A DNA stretch of 23,262 bases from Methylotenera_A sp040387035 (GTDB lineage: Bacteria > Pseudomonadota > Gammaproteobacteria > Burkholderiales > Methylophilaceae). The translations under genes and the position numbers were made by a program. Under the pieces are notes generated by a model. The model was not told the DNA's origin. It was given only the letters and a program-made list of their open reading frames with translations, and searched no databases. Where the stretch lies: the NCBI GenBank assembly GCA_040387035.1, contig JAZKEN010000055.1:1-23262 (forward strand), read 5' to 3'. Below, piece by piece: positions 21,248 to 23,262 of this stretch. The stretch's first letter is position 1, and each line of letters begins with the position of its first letter.

Positions 21248-23262
21248 ATGACAGAACAAACTTTTTCAGATGATCTATCTAAAGCCAATGAACCAGATGG
21301 CTTAATGCCTTTATTGCCTTTGCGCGATGTGGTGGTTTACCCGCACCTGGTGATCCCGCTTTTTGTGGGCCGCGCAAAATCGGTCAAAGCCTTGGAAATC
21401 GCATCTGATACGAATAAACAAATCCTGTTGGTGGCACAAAAGTCAGCCAACAAGGATGAGCCTGATGCTGAAGATTTATATGAAATCGGTACATTGGCGA
21501 CGGTATTGCAAATGCTAAAACTGCCGGATGGCACAGTAAAAGTGCTGGTAGAAGGCTTGCATCGCGTACGTGTGTCTGAGTTCATTGAGGGCGAAGAGTG
21601 CTTTTTAGCTAAAGCTGAAAAAATAGCCGATCCCATTGAAAATGACAGCGAAACAGAAGCGTTAATGCGCACGGTTTTCACGCAGTTTGATCAGTACGTT
21701 AAATTAAACAAAAAAATCCCACCGGAAATTCTAACTTCACTGGCTACCATCAGTGAGGCAGGGCGCTTGGCGGATACGATTTCTGCGCACTTGACCTTGA
21801 AGCTGGAAGAAAAGCAAAAAATCCTTGAGATGCTCAGCGTGACAGAGCGTCTAGAGCATCTATTGCATCTGATGGAATCTGAAATCGATATCCTGCAGGT
21901 TGAAAAACGCATCCGTGGACGTGTAAAACGTCAAATGGAAAAAAGCCAGCGTGAGTACTATTTGAATGAGCAAGTAAAAGCCATTCAAAAAGAGCTGGGT
22001 GAGCAGGACGAAAATGCCGAACTAGACGATTTGGAAAAGCGTATCAAAGAGTCTGGCATGTCTAAAGAAGCCCATGCAAAAGTAAATGCAGAGCTTAAAA
22101 AACTTAAAATGATGTCGCCCATGTCGGCCGAAGCATCGGTTGTGCGCAACTATATTGATACCTTGGTCAATCTTCCCTGGAAGAAAAAAACCAAAATCAG
22201 CCGAGATTTAGCGGCTGCAGAAGCGATTTTAGACGCTGATCATTACGGGCTTGAAAAAGTAAAAGAACGTATCGTGGAGTATTTAGCCGTACAACAGCGC
22301 GTTGGTAAGCTTAAAGCGCCAATCTTATGCCTGGTTGGCCCTCCGGGTGTGGGTAAAACCTCGCTTGGCCAAAGTATTGCCAAAGCCGTGAATCGCAAAT
22401 TTATTCGTATGGCATTAGGTGGCGTACGTGATGAAGCGGAGATTCGTGGCCATAGACGTACCTATATTGGCTCTATGCCGGGTAAAGTCATGCAAAGCAT
22501 GACTAAAGTCGCCGTAAAAAACCCATTATTCCTATTGGATGAAGTAGATAAAATGGGTCAGGATATGCGTGGCGACCCTTCATCTGCGCTACTAGAGGTG
22601 CTTGATCCTGAACAGAATCATACTTTTGCCGACCACTATATTGAAGTGGAATATGACTTGTCCGATGTGATGTTTGTGGCGACCGCAAACACCATGAATA
22701 TTCCTGCGCCCCTGTTGGATCGTATGGAAATCATTCGTTTGGCAGGTTATACGGAAGATGAAAAAATCAATATCGCCATGAAATATTTATTGCCTAAAGA
22801 GCTTAAAACACACGGGCTTAAACCTGCCGAAGTGAATATTTCAGAATCTGTGATACGTGACATCGTGCGCTTTTACACGCGTGAAGCTGGCGTGCGCCGG
22901 TTAGAGCAAGAAATTGCCAAGATTTGCCGCAAAGTGGTTAAAGAGTTATTGATGAACCTGACCAATGCCAAAAAATCCCGCCGCGTAAGCGATGTGGCGG
23001 CGAAAGAGTCAGCCATAGTAGCACCTAAGAAAATCAGTATCACTTCTAAAAACTTAGAGAAATACTTGGGCGTGTATCGTTATGACTATGGCATTGCAGC
23101 CAAAGACAACCAGGTTGGCCAGGTTACCGGTTTAGCCTGGACCTCTGTTGGCGGTGAGTTGCTAACCATTGAGGCAGTGCTGTTACCTGGTAAGGGTAAA
23201 ACCATCACAACAGGTAAATTGGGTGATGTGATGCAGGAATCAGTGCAAGCAGCGATGAGTGT
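21248..23262 (+). CDS. lon: ATP-dependent protease La (Lon), 3'-truncated by window edge
   Basis: Lon is a hexameric cytoplasmic AAA+ serine protease that removes misfolded and short-lived regulatory proteins. The frame opens at ATG 21248 and is uninterrupted for 671 codons to the window end. The N-terminal substrate-binding domain starts LMPLLPLRDVVVYPHLVIPLFVGR. The coiled-coil region includes REYYLNEQVKAIQKELG. The AAA+ module follows, with Walker A GPPGVGKT (364-371), Walker B FLLDEVDKM (Asp431-Glu432) and the arginine region GAGVRRLEQEI-like REAGVRRLEQEI. The protease domain then begins (QVTGLAWTSVGGELLTIEAV). The sequence ends GDVMQESVQAAMS, about 16 residues before the expected catalytic serine, so the Ser-Lys dyad is outside the window. 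Only a weak AAAG ribosome site is seen. It follows clpX by 215 bp that hold a palindrome and a heat-shock-like promoter. Confidence 0.97.
   Translation, partial: MTEQTFSDDLSKANEPDGLMPLLPLRDVVVYPHLVIPLFVGRAKSVKALEIASDTNKQILLVAQKSANKDEPDAEDLYEIGTLATVLQMLKLPDGTVKVLVEGLHRVRVSEFIEGEECFLAKAEKIADPIENDSETEALMRTVFTQFDQYVKLNKKIPPEILTSLATISEAGRLADTISAHLTLKLEEKQKILEMLSVTERLEHLLHLMESEIDILQVEKRIRGRVKRQMEKSQREYYLNEQVKAIQKELGEQDENAELDDLEKRIKESGMSKEAHAKVNAELKKLKMMSPMSAEASVVRNYIDTLVNLPWKKKTKISRDLAAAEAILDADHYGLEKVKERIVEYLAVQQRVGKLKAPILCLVGPPGVGKTSLGQSIAKAVNRKFIRMALGGVRDEAEIRGHRRTYIGSMPGKVMQSMTKVAVKNPLFLLDEVDKMGQDMRGDPSSALLEVLDPEQNHTFADHYIEVEYDLSDVMFVATANTMNIPAPLLDRMEIIRLAGYTEDEKINIAMKYLLPKELKTHGLKPAEVNISESVIRDIVRFYTREAGVRRLEQEIAKICRKVVKELLMNLTNAKKSRRVSDVAAKESAIVAPKKISITSKNLEKYLGVYRYDYGIAAKDNQVGQVTGLAWTSVGGELLTIEAVLLPGKGKTITTGKLGDVMQESVQAAMS

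Noticed and set aside
1..23262. CRISPR array, insertion sequence, prophage, toxin-antitoxin or tRNA gene
   Set aside because: All gaps were read on both strands. No spaced repeats, transposase or phage-like frames, or cloverleaf with a TTCGA-type arm and CCA end were found.

Overview
The window is a 23.3-kb, gene-dense stretch in which every recognisable gene lies on the + strand. Gene order and protein sequences point to a betaproteobacterium, most likely a methylotroph of the family Methylophilaceae (Methylotenera/Methylophilus type). That placement is inferred from synteny, moderate GC and AT-rich spacers, not from a marker-gene search. The series leuB-asd-fimV-truA-trpF-trpB-trpA-accD-folC-dedD-cvpA-purF-metZ is a well-known beta/gammaproteobacterial housekeeping block. 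It is followed by tig-clpP-clpX-lon. Both ends are cut: leuB lacks about its first 10-15 residues, and lon stops just before its protease active-site serine.

Region 1 (1-5251): leucine synthesis (leuB), aspartate-family synthesis (asd) and the peptidoglycan-anchored polar hub protein FimV, closed by a clear intrinsic terminator. Region 2 (5271-10503): a small CbiQ/EcfT-like membrane protein translationally coupled to truA, then trpF, trpB, trpA and accD. Region 3 (10550-14721): the folC-dedD-cvpA-purF series. Region 4 (14867-17384): an isolated wecE/rffA-like sugar aminotransferase inserted between purF and metZ, then metZ. Region 5 (17692-23262): the proteostasis genes tig, clpP, clpX and lon, with a 307-bp non-coding interval before tig and a 215-bp one before lon.

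The most interesting element is the leader of metZ (16000-16172). It reads as a complete SAM-sensing transcriptional switch. A sigma70-type promoter is placed so that transcription starts at the first bases of an RNA matching the SAM-II (SAM-alpha) riboswitch architecture: a P1 helix, a UGAUUU loop, an AUAAA-N3-GCUAAA 3' segment and a P2 pseudoknot. A strong intrinsic terminator follows, 30 bp ahead of metZ. The aptamer's 3' strand GCTAAAGC can pair over 8 bp with the 5' arm of that terminator, which gives a simple terminator/antiterminator model. SAM-II is known mainly from Alphaproteobacteria, so a SAM-II with an apparent terminator platform and an added internal hairpin in a betaproteobacterial background is worth checking.

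Other points to check: an orphan EcfT-like gene without a visible Ala-Arg-Gly coupling motif; a trpB-trpA pair separated by 153 bp, with no Shine-Dalgarno for trpA; a 59-bp AT-rich imperfect palindrome and a heat-shock-like promoter before lon; and 14-bp direct repeats before tig. No tRNA, rRNA, CRISPR array, insertion sequence or phage gene was seen.
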